A stretch of 64,000 nucleotides of DNA from Flavobacteriaceae bacterium CG2_30_31_66 (GTDB lineage: Bacteria; Bacteroidota; Bacteroidia; Flavobacteriales; Flavobacteriaceae), in the NCBI GenBank assembly GCA_001873065.1, contig MNYM01000005.1, positions 1-64,000 of the forward strand, given 5' to 3'. The notes beneath the pieces were generated by a model that saw only the letters and a program-made list of their open reading frames with translations, ran no database searches and was not told the origin of the DNA. The stretch's first letter is position 1, and each line of letters begins with the position of its first letter. Of this stretch, positions 9,294-17,559 are shown piece after piece. Both the position numbers and the translations under genes were made by a program.

Positions 9294-10052
9294 ATGAGAA
9301 AAAAAATAGTCGCTGGAAACTGGAAAATGAACAATGGCATTGAAGAAACTGAAAAATTGATTCATGCGGTTACAAATTCGATTGCTAGTTTGAACTTAGA
9401 AAATGTGAGAGTTATTGTTGCTCCATCATTCGTTAGTTTAACAACTGCAATAGAAAGTGTCAAAAACTCTCATGTAGAAGTTGCTGCACAAAACATGCAT
9501 CAAGCAAAAAATGGGGCTTTTACTGGAGAGATTTCTGCAGAAATGTTGGTTTCAATAGGGGTAAAAACGGTTATTCTTGGTCATTCTGAAAGAAGACAAT
9601 ATTTTGGCGAAAATGATGAATTAATCGCTAGAAAAATTGATGCTGCCTTGGCAAATAATTTAGAAGTTATCTTTTGTTTTGGTGAATTATTAGAAGAAAG
9701 AAAACTTGACAATCATCTTTTAGAGGTTGGAAGTCAGTTAAAAAATACACTTTTCCATTTAAAACCAGAAGATTTTAAAAACATCATTTTAGCTTATGAA
9801 CCTGTTTGGGCAATTGGAACGGGTGAAACTGCCACTCCTGAACAAGCGCAAGAAATGCACGCTTTTGTGAGAAATGTTATCGCTAAAAAATTCGGGAAAG
9901 AAATTGCTGATTCCGTTTCCATTTTATATGGTGGTAGTGTAAAACCTTCGAATGCAGAAGAAATATTTTCAAAAGAAGATGTTGATGGAGGTTTAATTGG
10001 TGGTGCATCATTGGTTGCAGTTGATTTTGTGGCTATTATTGAAGCGATTTAA
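9294..10052 (+). CDS. tpiA: Triosephosphate isomerase
   Basis: 252 residues, normal family length. It interconverts dihydroxyacetone phosphate and glyceraldehyde-3-phosphate. Seen motifs: GNWKMN near the N-terminus (catalytic Lys), ILGHSERR (catalytic His), AYEPVWAIGTGETATPEQAQE (catalytic Glu plus mobile loop 6), and the phosphate-binding YGGSVKPSN and GGLIGGASL. The next gene, prmA, begins 79 nt later behind its own -7 box. In many Bacteroidota tpiA, prmA and clpS follow one another as they do here. Confidence 0.98.
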   Translation: MRKKIVAGNWKMNNGIEETEKLIHAVTNSIASLNLENVRVIVAPSFVSLTTAIESVKNSHVEVAAQNMHQAKNGAFTGEISAEMLVSIGVKTVILGHSERRQYFGENDELIARKIDAALANNLEVIFCFGELLEERKLDNHLLEVGSQLKNTLFHLKPEDFKNIILAYEPVWAIGTGETATPEQAQEMHAFVRNVIAKKFGKEIADSVSILYGGSVKPSNAEEIFSKEDVDGGLIGGASLVAVDFVAIIEAI

Positions 10053-10090
10053 AATAGGTTTTTTTTTATAAAACGTAACTCAAAATAGAA

Positions 10091-10098
10091 TAAATTTG
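10091..10098 (+). promoter_or_regulatory. Promoter -7 element for prmA
   Basis: TAAATTTG, perfect TAnnTTTG, 33 nt before the prmA ATG. Confidence 0.45.
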
Positions 10099-10131
10099 CA
10101 TTAAGATTTTAATATATCTTGATGTTTTTTT

Positions 10132-10968
10132 ATGGACAATATTTATATCGAGTACAATTTTAGAATTTCACCAAGAGAACCTGCAAGCGAAATTTTAATT
10201 GCGGAATTAGGAGAAGTAGGATTTGAAAGTTTTGTTGAAAATGAAATTGGTTTACTTGCATACATTCAAAAAGCTGATTGGTTTGAAAATATTTTAGATG
10301 ACATTTTTATTCTTAATTCTGATGAATTCGAGATTGAATATGAGCACAATGAAATTCCTCAAACCAATTGGAATGAAGAATGGGAAAAGAATTTTGAGCC
10401 CATTCAAGTGGATGATTTAGTGAGTATCAGAGCGCCATTTCACGAAAATCCTCATTTGAAATACGAAATCATCATTGAACCAAAAATGAGTTTTGGAACG
10501 GGCCATCATGAAACTACACACATGATGATTCAGCATTTATTAGAACTCGATTTAGAGAATAAAAAAGTTCTTGACATGGGTTGTGGCACAGGAATTTTAG
10601 CCATTTTTGCAGAAATAAAAGGCGCAAAACCTATTGATGCCATAGACATTGATGAATGGTGTTACACCAATTCTATAGAAAATGTGGAACGCAATCATTG
10701 TCATCAAATATCTGTTTATCAAGGTGATGCATCACTTTTAACAACTCAAAAATACGATGTGATTCTTGCAAATATCAATAGAAATATTTTACTTGCAGAC
10801 ATGGATGCGTATGCAAAATGTTTAGAAAAAAATGGGATTTTATTGTTGAGCGGATTTTATGAAGAAGACTTGACTTTGATTGATGTGGAAGCTAAAAAAC
10901 ATCAATTAAAATTGCAAAAAATGATAAAACGCAATCTATGGATTTCTGCTAATTATTTAAAACAATAA
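10132..10968 (+). CDS. prmA: Ribosomal protein L11 methyltransferase
   Basis: 278 residues. SAM-dependent enzyme that trimethylates ribosomal protein L11. N-terminal substrate-recognition part, then the Rossmann-type methyltransferase with MSFGTGHHETT, motif I VLDMGCGTGILAIFA near residue 145, and the amide-methylating NIN motif (ILANINRN). Length agrees with PrmA. It is followed after 19 nt by clpS, so the two are probably co-transcribed. Confidence 0.95.
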   Translation: MDNIYIEYNFRISPREPASEILIAELGEVGFESFVENEIGLLAYIQKADWFENILDDIFILNSDEFEIEYEHNEIPQTNWNEEWEKNFEPIQVDDLVSIRAPFHENPHLKYEIIIEPKMSFGTGHHETTHMMIQHLLELDLENKKVLDMGCGTGILAIFAEIKGAKPIDAIDIDEWCYTNSIENVERNHCHQISVYQGDASLLTTQKYDVILANINRNILLADMDAYAKCLEKNGILLLSGFYEEDLTLIDVEAKKHQLKLQKMIKRNLWISANYLKQ

Positions 10969-10987
10969 TTTTTTTTATTTTTATAAC

Positions 10988-11263
10988 ATGGGAACTAAAG
11001 AAAAAAATCAAGAAGATGTTGACATTATAGAGCAAGAAACGCATCAACACGAAATTGTATTACACAATGACGAAGTTAATACGTTCGAATTTGTGATTGA
11101 ATCGCTCATCAATGTTTGCGAACACACATTAGAACAAGCCGAGCAATGCACGTATTTGGTTCATTATAAGGGAAAATGTACTGTAAAATCTGGCGAGTTT
11201 AAAGACTTAGAACCCAGATGTTCAAAACTTTTACAACTTGGATTATCTGCTGAGTTGATATAA
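10988..11263 (+). CDS. clpS: ATP-dependent Clp protease adaptor ClpS
   Basis: 91 residues. ClpS binds N-degron substrates and hands them to ClpA/ClpC-ClpP. The core shows LHNDEVNTFEFVIESL (the HNDE/TxxFV region lining the N-end residue pocket), a middle helix with EQAEQCTYLVHYKGKC, and the C-terminal LQLGLSAEL. The N-terminal 20 residues are an acidic extension. It lies between prmA (19 nt) and a small hypothetical gene (7 nt), in the order usual for Bacteroidota. Confidence 0.95.
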   Translation: MGTKEKNQEDVDIIEQETHQHEIVLHNDEVNTFEFVIESLINVCEHTLEQAEQCTYLVHYKGKCTVKSGEFKDLEPRCSKLLQLGLSAELI

Positions 11264-11270
11264 CAAAACT

Positions 11271-11546
11271 ATGGAAAACGTATTCAAGTATTACCAATTT
11301 TCAGACTTCTTAACAGATGTTTCAGGCACATTTTCATCACACGAAATTTGCTTTTCCGAATTAAATGAAACTCATTTTCTGATTTTTGAAAAAACTGAGA
11401 ATTCTTATAATTTATACGTTTCAAAGTATAAAAGCAAAAAAGAAATTGGCAAAAATTCACCCGAAATTTTGGAAGTTTTGGTTGAAAATTATGACAAAAG
11501 CATTCCTGAACACAGAATGGCTTTGAAACAATATTTTGCGGAATAA
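11271..11546 (+). CDS. Hypothetical protein downstream of clpS
   Basis: 91 residues, soluble, aromatic-rich (FKYYQFSDF ... HRMALKQYFAE). No signal peptide, membrane segment or recognisable motif. It starts 7 nt after clpS and ends at a strong hairpin terminator, so it is the last gene of the prmA-clpS transcript. I do not recognise the family. Confidence 0.7.
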   Translation: MENVFKYYQFSDFLTDVSGTFSSHEICFSELNETHFLIFEKTENSYNLYVSKYKSKKEIGKNSPEILEVLVENYDKSIPEHRMALKQYFAE

Positions 11547-11555
11547 AAAATATAA

Positions 11556-11583
11556 AAAAACTCATCTTTTCAGATGAGTTTTT
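11556..11583. terminator. Bidirectional hairpin terminator
   Basis: A 12-bp stem (left arm AAAAACTCATCT, right arm AGATGAGTTTTT) with a 4-nt loop. Flanking A and T runs let it work both for the prmA-clpS transcript coming from the left and for tRNA-Arg coming from the right. Confidence 0.85.
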
Positions 11584-11589
11584 AATTTG

Positions 11590-11663
11590 TGACCTCGACT
11601 GGATTCAAACCAGTAACCTTCTGAGCCGTAATCAGATGCGCTATTCAGTTGCGCCACGAGGCC
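11590..11663 (-). tRNA. tRNA-Arg (anticodon ACG)
   Basis: 74 nt that fold as a cloverleaf on the minus strand: acceptor GGCCTCG/CGAGGTC with one G-U pair, D-stem GCGC/GCGC, anticodon stem TCTGA/TCAGA with loop TTACGGC (anticodon ACG), and T-stem ACTGG/CCAGT with TTTGAAT loop. Discriminator A; the CCA end is not encoded. A34 would need deamination to inosine by TadA. Confidence 0.95.
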
Positions 11664-11675
11664 TTTAAGCGGGTG

Positions 11676-11683
11676 CAAATATA
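11676..11683 (-). promoter_or_regulatory. Promoter -7 element for tRNA-Arg
   Basis: TATATTTG on the minus strand followed by CACCCGCTTAAA and then the tRNA. The box plus leader is nearly identical to that of the unlinked tRNA-Phe at 57912-57930. Confidence 0.7.
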
Positions 11684-11711
11684 ACCTCATTTTTTGAATC
11701 TAGAAAATCTA

Positions 11712-11948
11712 TTATTGATTTTCTGAACTTATTGTAATTTTATAATTTTCTAAAATTTCGAGTGCTTTTTCAAATTTTGAGGTTTCTACATGAATTTCTG
11801 TACCTCCAGAAAGTTCGCCAAAACCAGCCATCAATGCAGAATTAAAACGATCTTTAATAATATATTGAATATCATTTTCTTCCAAAAAAAAAGTTAATCC
11901 GTTGATAATAAGATTTGAACCTATAAATAATTTAGTATAATCGCTCAT
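11712..11948 (-). CDS. DUF2007 domain-containing protein
   Basis: 78 residues matching the DUF2007 'putative signal-transducing protein' layout: an N-terminal beta strand with KLFIGSNLIINGLTFFLEENDI, a Gly-rich middle (MAGFGELSGG) and a C-terminal strand-helix EIHVETSKFEKALEILENY. The fold resembles a small ferredoxin-like domain. Function unknown. It stands alone between tRNA-Arg and a 284-nt intergenic region. Confidence 0.8.
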   Translation of the reverse strand: MSDYTKLFIGSNLIINGLTFFLEENDIQYIIKDRFNSALMAGFGELSGGTEIHVETSKFEKALEILENYKITISSENQ

Positions 11949-12061
11949 AAATGTCTATTTTTTAATCAAGAGAATGCTTCGTTACGAACACCCTCCAACC
12001 TATAATTGCTAGTTGAAACTTGGAAAGTTTAGAAATATTTAATCTTTTTTTTGTAAAAGAA

Positions 12062-12088
12062 GGCAAAAATTTTTTGTTGATTTTTGCC
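12062..12088. repeat. Inverted repeat in the DUF2007-antiporter intergenic region
   Basis: GGCAAAAAT and ATTTTTGCC form 9-bp arms around a T-rich 9-nt spacer. It lies between two divergently oriented genes, so it is not placed as a terminator for either. It might be an operator or a structured leader. The remainder of 11949-12232 shows no gene. Confidence 0.4.
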
Positions 12089-12232
12089 AAAATTTTAAAA
12101 CATTGTTTCTTCATTTTTACTGAATGTTTATCAAATTTACTGAAAATAAAAATATTAGAAGAAAAATTTCAATATTACCTCTTGCATTTTATTTAAAATT
12201 CTTTCTGATGTATCTTCGCTCAAAATAAAAAA

Positions 12233-13165
12233 ATGAACTTTCTATTAATTTTGGGAGGACTAATATTACTGATTTTAGGCGGAAATTGGCTTTTAAAATC
12301 AGCTGTTGCTCTTTCCTTAAAACTCGAAATTCCAAAGGTTGTCATTGGAATGACCATAGTCTCTCTGGCAACTTCAGCTCCTGAACTCATAGTAAGCGTT
12401 AATGCTGCTTTAAATGGATCTTCTGATTTATCTCTTGGAAATGTAATAGGGTCTAATATTGTTAATATCTCTTTGATTTTAGGAATAACGTTGCTTTTTG
12501 GCTCTATTGAAGTCCAAAAAAGTTTTTATAAAGTTGACTGGATTGTAATGATGTCCGCTTCAATAGCGCTCTATTTTTTTTTAATAAATGACAAAGTAAT
12601 TAAACAATTTGAGGGAATAATTTTAGTTAGTTTGTTGGTTGTTTTTCTATTTTTTCTGTTGAGATTACAAAAAAAAGAGTTTTCAGAAGAGTTTTCAGAA
12701 GTTGGAGAAAGTTTAAATTCATACAAAATAGCTTTATTTTTAACTGTTGGTGGATTAGGACTTTGGAGCGGCTCAGAATTACTCATCAAAGGTGCTACTG
12801 CTTTGGCTGTTGATTTTGGAGTGAGCGAGCGAATTATTGGTATTACAGTAGTTTCATTAGGAACGAGTATTCCTGAATTAGCCGCTTCAATTATTGCTAT
12901 TATCAAAAAAGAAAAAGCCATTTCTTTAGGAAATTTGGTAGGTTCAAATATATTCAATATCCTTGGTGTGCTTGGCGTTACAGCTATCATAACCCCTATT
13001 GAAGTTCTCGATCAAAAGTTTTTAACAAACGATATTTTATGGATGCTAGCAATTTCATTTCTCATTTTACCAATGGTAATATTACCAAAAATAATGAGAT
13101 TAAATTGGATAGATGGCATTGTTTTAATTGTTTTCTACTCAAGTTTTGTATATTGGACTATTTAA
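12233..13165 (+). CDS. Calcium/sodium antiporter (YrbG/CaCA family)
   Basis: 310 residues, about ten hydrophobic segments arranged as two inverted halves. Each half has the alpha-repeat motif of the CaCA superfamily: TSAPELIVS plus GNVIGSNIVN in the first, TSIPELAAS plus GNLVGSNIFN in the second. The acidic residues in these repeats bind the cation. It exchanges Ca2+ or another cation for Na+ or H+ at the inner membrane. The next gene begins 11 nt later and may share the transcript. Confidence 0.93.
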   Translation: MNFLLILGGLILLILGGNWLLKSAVALSLKLEIPKVVIGMTIVSLATSAPELIVSVNAALNGSSDLSLGNVIGSNIVNISLILGITLLFGSIEVQKSFYKVDWIVMMSASIALYFFLINDKVIKQFEGIILVSLLVVFLFFLLRLQKKEFSEEFSEVGESLNSYKIALFLTVGGLGLWSGSELLIKGATALAVDFGVSERIIGITVVSLGTSIPELAASIIAIIKKEKAISLGNLVGSNIFNILGVLGVTAIITPIEVLDQKFLTNDILWMLAISFLILPMVILPKIMRLNWIDGIVLIVFYSSFVYWTI

Positions 13166-13176
13166 ATTAATATACT

Positions 13177-13788
13177 ATGAAAAAATTATTTTTTTTAGTT
13201 TTACTCACCATTTTTTCTTGTAATTCCCAAGGAAAAAGAGCGTTAATTGGTGAGACTGAATATCAACAAAAACTCAATGCTAGCTTCAAAGATGCCTCAA
13301 CTTCTCCATTAAAACCAGCGGATTTAAAAAACTTTAGAGGTCTTGATTTCTTCCCTATTGATTCAACTTTTATTGTAATTGCAACTCTTACTAAAATTGA
13401 AAATGCAGTTATTTTCAAAATGCCAACAACCACAGATAGAACGCCTTTATACAAAGAATTTGGGATTTTAAATTTCAGTTTGAAAGGCGAAAATCATGCG
13501 TTGACAGTTTATCAAAGTCAAGATGATACAAAAGATGAAAGGTATAAAAATTACTTATTTTTACCATTTACAGATCAAACTTCTGGAAACGAATCTTATG
13601 GTGGAGGGCGTTATATGGATATAATGATTACCGATATTTCAAATAAAAACACCATCACTTTGAATTTCAACAATACCTACAATCCTTATTGTGCTTATAA
13701 TGATAAATATTCTTGTCCTTTGACTCCGAGAAAAAACCACTTGACTATCGAAATTAAAGCTGGTGTAAAAAACTTTAAAAAATATTAA
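13177..13788 (+). CDS. DUF1684 domain-containing lipoprotein
   Basis: 203 residues. Lipoprotein signal with the lipobox ending FSC at Cys15. The body matches DUF1684: a segment around LDFFPIDSTFIV, then LYKEFGILNFSLKG, FLPFTDQTSGNESYGGGRYMD and the Cys-containing tail YNPYCAYNDKYSCPLTPRKN. Family members are exported or cytosolic proteins of unknown function. It starts 11 nt after the antiporter and overlaps the convergent crotonase gene by 4 nt at the stops. Confidence 0.85.
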   Translation: MKKLFFLVLLTIFSCNSQGKRALIGETEYQQKLNASFKDASTSPLKPADLKNFRGLDFFPIDSTFIVIATLTKIENAVIFKMPTTTDRTPLYKEFGILNFSLKGENHALTVYQSQDDTKDERYKNYLFLPFTDQTSGNESYGGGRYMDIMITDISNKNTITLNFNNTYNPYCAYNDKYSCPLTPRKNHLTIEIKAGVKNFKKY

Positions 13789-14486
13789 ATATTAAATAAT
13801 ATTTGCTCGTTTAAATCCAATTCAATCGCTTTTTCTAAATTCTCTAAATGATGTTTTCTAACTCTTATTTTGGTTTCTGCGTGTGCTTTTGAATTCAGTT
13901 TTCCAAACATACCAGCAACTTTTATGGCTGTTGAAATCAATTCACTTTCAGGAACAATTTCATCCAAAAATCCAGCTTTTACAGCATTTTTTGGACTATA
14001 AATTTCAGCATTGTTAACACTTCTATTTAAATAAATTGCTGACAATCTGGCATTTGCAATCGCAATTCCTGCATGATGCATGGTCATTCCAATCATTACT
14101 TCATTCAAGCCAATTTTAAAATCGCCTTCAACTCCAATTCTATAATCCGCAGAAAGCAACAAAAAAGCACCCTTTGCGATGGCATGTCCATTACAAGCTA
14201 TAATAATTGGCATTGGAAATGACAGCATTCTGAGTGATAATTTAGAGCCTTTTAAAACCAATTCTTTGGCAGATTCAGGTGATTTTGTCATCACTTTTAA
14301 GTCAAAACCTCCAGAAAAGATTCCTGATGAACCTGTCAAAATCACTACTTTATCCTCTTTTTCTGCTTGGTCTAAAGAAATATTAATTCCGTCAATCACT
14401 TCATGAGAAATGGCATTGGCCTTCCCATTATTGATGCCAATAATTGCATAATTTCCAACAGAAAGAAAACTTATAAATTCATTCAT
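13785..14486 (-). CDS. Enoyl-CoA hydratase/isomerase (crotonase) family protein
   Basis: 233 residues from the ATG at 14486; a TTG six codons upstream (14504) would overlap the preceding gene by 8 nt and is less likely. Crotonase fold: INNGKANAISHEVI near the N-terminus (CoA binding), oxyanion-hole segment GSSGIFSGGFDL, and AKGAFLLLSADYRIG. The usual catalytic Glu pair of true hydratases is not clear: the second position reads GLNEVMIGM, which retains a Glu. Could be a hydratase, isomerase or hydrolase. It is the last gene of the DUF1599 to BT_3928 to crotonase series (10-nt gap). Confidence 0.85.
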   Translation of the reverse strand: MNEFISFLSVGNYAIIGINNGKANAISHEVIDGINISLDQAEKEDKVVILTGSSGIFSGGFDLKVMTKSPESAKELVLKGSKLSLRMLSFPMPIIIACNGHAIAKGAFLLLSADYRIGVEGDFKIGLNEVMIGMTMHHAGIAIANARLSAIYLNRSVNNAEIYSPKNAVKAGFLDEIVPESELISTAIKVAGMFGKLNSKAHAETKIRVRKHHLENLEKAIELDLNEQILFNI

Positions 14487-14496
14487 TGTATTAAGA

Positions 14497-15462
14497 TTAT
14501 TCAAGTTTCAAATCGTCAATATCATTCCAATTTTTCTTATCAACCACAGTTCCCTTATTTAAAATAAGGACTCCTGGATTGGCTCTAATCATAGTTTTCA
14601 GGGTAATTTCATCACAAAATAAAAACTCAAAAGGCAAGTCAAATTTCTTTTTGGTTAATTGTAAAACATCTGAAAAAGATGCAGAAGCACCATACACTTT
14701 ATAGCCTTTTTTGATGGCTTCATCTGCCACTTTTTTTATCTCAGAGAATGCTTCAAAATCAGCTTTGTCTAAATTATAAGATATCACCAACAATACTTTT
14801 TCCATTTTTAAAATCTCAGGTGCCAAATCATTTTGAGCATCCTCCAACATAAAATCGTGCACTTTTGGTAAGGAACCATCTTCAGGATATTCCATTCCTT
14901 GAGGAATATTTTTTCCGATAGCATAAGGTCTAAAATCGATAATTGGCAAATGTGCTAGTACATAATAGGTAATAAAACTTGAAATTACCAATGACCAAAA
15001 AACAACTTTTCCGGGAAATATTTTTGATTTAAAAGGGGAAATCAATTTGGATTTATAACTCAAAAAGAAAATTAAAATAGTTAAAACAACATCCTTATAA
15101 AAGGTTTCCCAAGGTTTTAATTTGATAGCATCTCCAAAACATCCACAATCTGTAACTTTATCATAATAAGCAGAATAACCTGTCAAAAACAAGAAAAAAA
15201 GCACCATAAACAACAAACTTTTTACGGTGAATTTTGGTTTCCATCCCACTAAAAGTGCCACTCCTAAAACAATTTCAGCAATGATTAAAAAGATTGAAAA
15301 TTGTAGCGCATAAGGTATCAAAAATGGAATGTGTAACACACTTTCTGAAAAATATTCTTCAAATTTATACTGAGAACCTATTGGATCTACCAATTTTACA
15401 AAGCCCGAAAAAACGAATAAAACGCCGACTATAACTCTGACAAATTGAACAAGTATTTTCAT
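14497..15462 (-). CDS. BT_3928-type protein: DoxX/MauE-like membrane domain plus thioredoxin-like tail
   Basis: 321 residues. The N-terminal 150 residues have four membrane segments of the DoxX/MauE type (VRVIVGVLFVFSGFVKLVDP at the start) with a conserved TDCGCFGDAIKL between them. After a fifth segment near residue 180 the C-terminal 130 residues look like a thioredoxin-fold domain lacking a CxxC. This architecture is typical of a family found in almost all Bacteroidota next to DUF1599. Probably linked to envelope redox chemistry; that is inference. It follows DUF1599 by 4 nt. Confidence 0.85.
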   Translation of the reverse strand: MKILVQFVRVIVGVLFVFSGFVKLVDPIGSQYKFEEYFSESVLHIPFLIPYALQFSIFLIIAEIVLGVALLVGWKPKFTVKSLLFMVLFFLFLTGYSAYYDKVTDCGCFGDAIKLKPWETFYKDVVLTILIFFLSYKSKLISPFKSKIFPGKVVFWSLVISSFITYYVLAHLPIIDFRPYAIGKNIPQGMEYPEDGSLPKVHDFMLEDAQNDLAPEILKMEKVLLVISYNLDKADFEAFSEIKKVADEAIKKGYKVYGASASFSDVLQLTKKKFDLPFEFLFCDEITLKTMIRANPGVLILNKGTVVDKKNWNDIDDLKLE

Positions 15463-15466
15463 AATA

Positions 15467-16003
15467 TTAGTTATTTAAATGAATCAGTGCAAAAACTGCA
15501 TAATTTATCATGTCTTGATAATTGGCGTCAATTCCTTCAGAAACCAATGTTTTTCCGCTGTTATCCTCGATTTGCTTGACACGTAAAATTTTTTGCAAAA
15601 TCAAATCTGTCAAACTAGACACACGCATATCACGCCAAGCTTCTCCATAATCGTGGTTTTTATTGAGCATCAATTCTTTGGAAATTTTGAGTTGTTTGTC
15701 ATACAAAATAACGGCTTCATCAACTGTTAAATCAGGATTTTCAACAACGCCTAACTCCAACTGAATCAGCGCCATAATGGCATAATTGATAATTCCAACA
15801 AACTCTGGCATTTCGCCTTCATCCACTTTTCTCACTTCATTTTCTTGCAGTTGACGAATTCTTTGCGCTTTGATAAACAGCTGATCTGTGAGGGAAGGCA
15901 AACGCAAAATGCGCCAAGCACTCCCATAATCTGACATTTTTTTGATGAATAAACTTCTGCAATCTTGAATAACTGCATCATATTGTTGTGAGGTTTTTTG
16001 CAT
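15467..16003 (-). CDS. DUF1599 domain-containing protein
   Basis: 178 residues in two similar halves. Each half has the pattern 'KKMSDYGSAWRILRLPSLTDQL..KAQRIRQ' (residues about 17-45) and 'KNHDYGEAWRDMRVSSLTDLI..KILRVKQ' (about 110-140), so the domain is an internal duplication. All-alpha, resembling the MazG/dUTPase helical family in layout, but no catalytic claim can be made. First gene of the leftward DUF1599-BT_3928-crotonase set; divergent from the LOG gene across 85 nt with near-consensus TATTTTTA boxes on both strands. Confidence 0.85.
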   Translation of the reverse strand: MQKTSQQYDAVIQDCRSLFIKKMSDYGSAWRILRLPSLTDQLFIKAQRIRQLQENEVRKVDEGEMPEFVGIINYAIMALIQLELGVVENPDLTVDEAVILYDKQLKISKELMLNKNHDYGEAWRDMRVSSLTDLILQKILRVKQIEDNSGKTLVSEGIDANYQDMINYAVFALIHLNN

Positions 16004-16088
16004 TTTAAAAATTGAAAGTATTTGCGTAAAAATAGTAAATCTTAGATGCTTTTCATTTATTTTTACAAGGAATTTATCATTTTATTTC

Positions 16089-16670
16089 ATGAAAAGAATA
16101 GTAGTTTTTTTCGGTTCTAGTTTGGGAGTAAATCCAATTTATAAGAATGCAGCCATAACTTTGGGAAATTATCTTGTAAAAGAAGGTATAGAATTGGTGT
16201 ACGGAGGTGGAAAAATAGGGATGATGGGTGTTTTATCTGACACTATTTTATCAAAAAATGGAAAGGTAATTGGTGTAATTCCAAAATTATTGGAAAAAGA
16301 AGAAGTTGTTCATAGTGGTATTGAAGAAATGATTGTTTGCAAAAAAATGAGCGAACGAAAAGTGATTATGAGTAAATTGGTAGATGGCTATTTGACACTT
16401 CCTGGTGGTTTTGGAACCCTTGACGAACTTTTTGAAGCGCTGACTTTGAATCAATTACACATTGAACAAAAACCAGTTGGTTTATTAAATATCAATGGTT
16501 TTTTTGATTCAATTTTACTACAAATTGACAAAATGATTTCAGAAGGCTATATAAAACCTGAAAATAAAAAATTACTAATTGTTGATGACAATGTTGAAGG
16601 AATCATGCAAAAAATGATGCAGTATCAAGCCCCTAAAAAACTATCAATAATAGATAAAGTTGTACATTAA
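16089..16670 (+). CDS. LOG family protein (TIGR00730; cytokinin-type phosphoribohydrolase fold)
   Basis: 193 residues. Rossmann-like fold with FFGSSLG at the N-terminus, VYGGGKIGMMG near residue 38 and the signature LPGGFGTLDELFE near residue 103. Plant homologues cleave cytokinin ribotides; bacterial members act on nucleoside 5'-monophosphates (AMP-type), releasing base and ribose 5-phosphate. The physiological role here is unknown. It precedes folP with 1 nt between stop and ATG, so the two are coupled. Confidence 0.88.
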   Translation: MKRIVVFFGSSLGVNPIYKNAAITLGNYLVKEGIELVYGGGKIGMMGVLSDTILSKNGKVIGVIPKLLEKEEVVHSGIEEMIVCKKMSERKVIMSKLVDGYLTLPGGFGTLDELFEALTLNQLHIEQKPVGLLNINGFFDSILLQIDKMISEGYIKPENKKLLIVDDNVEGIMQKMMQYQAPKKLSIIDKVVH

Positions 16671-16671
16671 A

Positions 16672-17496
16672 ATGACCATAAACTGCAAAGGAAATTTAAT
16701 CGATGTTTCATCACCAAAAGTGATGGGAATTTTAAATATCACACCAGATTCATTCTATGATGGTGGAAAATATAAAAACGAGTCTGACATCCTTTTCCAA
16801 ACCGAAAAAATGCTGAAGGAAGGTGCTAGTTTTATTGATGTTGGCGCCTATTCCTCAAGACCGGGAGCTGCTGATATTTCCGAAAAAGAAGAGTTGAAAA
16901 GAATACTTCCTGTAGTTAATTTGTTAGTAAAAAATTTCCCTGAAATCATCCTTTCTGTGGATACTTTTCGAAGTGAAATTGCTAAAGAAACCATTCAAAA
17001 TGGTGCCGCAATCATCAATGATATTTCTGGAGGAAAAATGGATGAAAACATGTTTCAAACAGTGGCTGAATTGCAAGTTCCTTATATTTTAATGCACATG
17101 TTGGGAACTCCGCAAAACATGCAACAAAATCCTGTTTATGAAGATATTACTACAGATATTATCCGTTTTTTTTCTGAGCAAATTTTTAAATTACACCAAC
17201 TAAAAGTGAACGATATTATCATTGACATGGGTTTTGGTTTTGGAAAAACCTTGCAACACAACTATGAAATATTATCGAATTTGACTCTTTTTAAAAACTT
17301 AGATGCACCAATATTAATAGGAGTTTCAAGAAAATCGATGTTGTATAAACCATTGGATATTACTGCAAATGAAGCGCTAAATGCAACTACAGTAGCCAAC
17401 ACCATTGCATTATTAAATGGCGCAAATATGTTACGGGTTCATGATGTAAAAGAGGCTGTAGAAGCTATTAAGATTGTAAATCAACTTGAATTATAA
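16672..17496 (+). CDS. folP: Dihydropteroate synthase
   Basis: 274 residues from the ATG at 16672. An in-frame TTG at 16660 would overlap the previous gene and is rejected. It condenses p-aminobenzoate with dihydropterin pyrophosphate in folate synthesis. Motifs: ILNITPDSFYDGG (the family signature, diphosphate binding), DVGAYSSRPGA, SVDTFR, INDISGG, DMGFGFGKT and IGVSRKSML near the C-terminus. It is followed after 63 nt by cdaA, a neighbour pair common in Bacteroidota. Confidence 0.96.
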   Translation: MTINCKGNLIDVSSPKVMGILNITPDSFYDGGKYKNESDILFQTEKMLKEGASFIDVGAYSSRPGAADISEKEELKRILPVVNLLVKNFPEIILSVDTFRSEIAKETIQNGAAIINDISGGKMDENMFQTVAELQVPYILMHMLGTPQNMQQNPVYEDITTDIIRFFSEQIFKLHQLKVNDIIIDMGFGFGKTLQHNYEILSNLTLFKNLDAPILIGVSRKSMLYKPLDITANEALNATTVANTIALLNGANMLRVHDVKEAVEAIKIVNQLEL

Positions 17497-17559
17497 AAAA
17501 AAATCAACAACAATTCTCTTATAAATTATGACTACTTTTACCAAAATTAGAAAAAATCT

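Noticed and set aside
12571..12990. 139-codon minus-strand open frame
   Set aside because: It lies wholly inside the Ca/Na antiporter gene, whose two alpha-repeat motifs are intact; the antisense protein shows no motif or start context.
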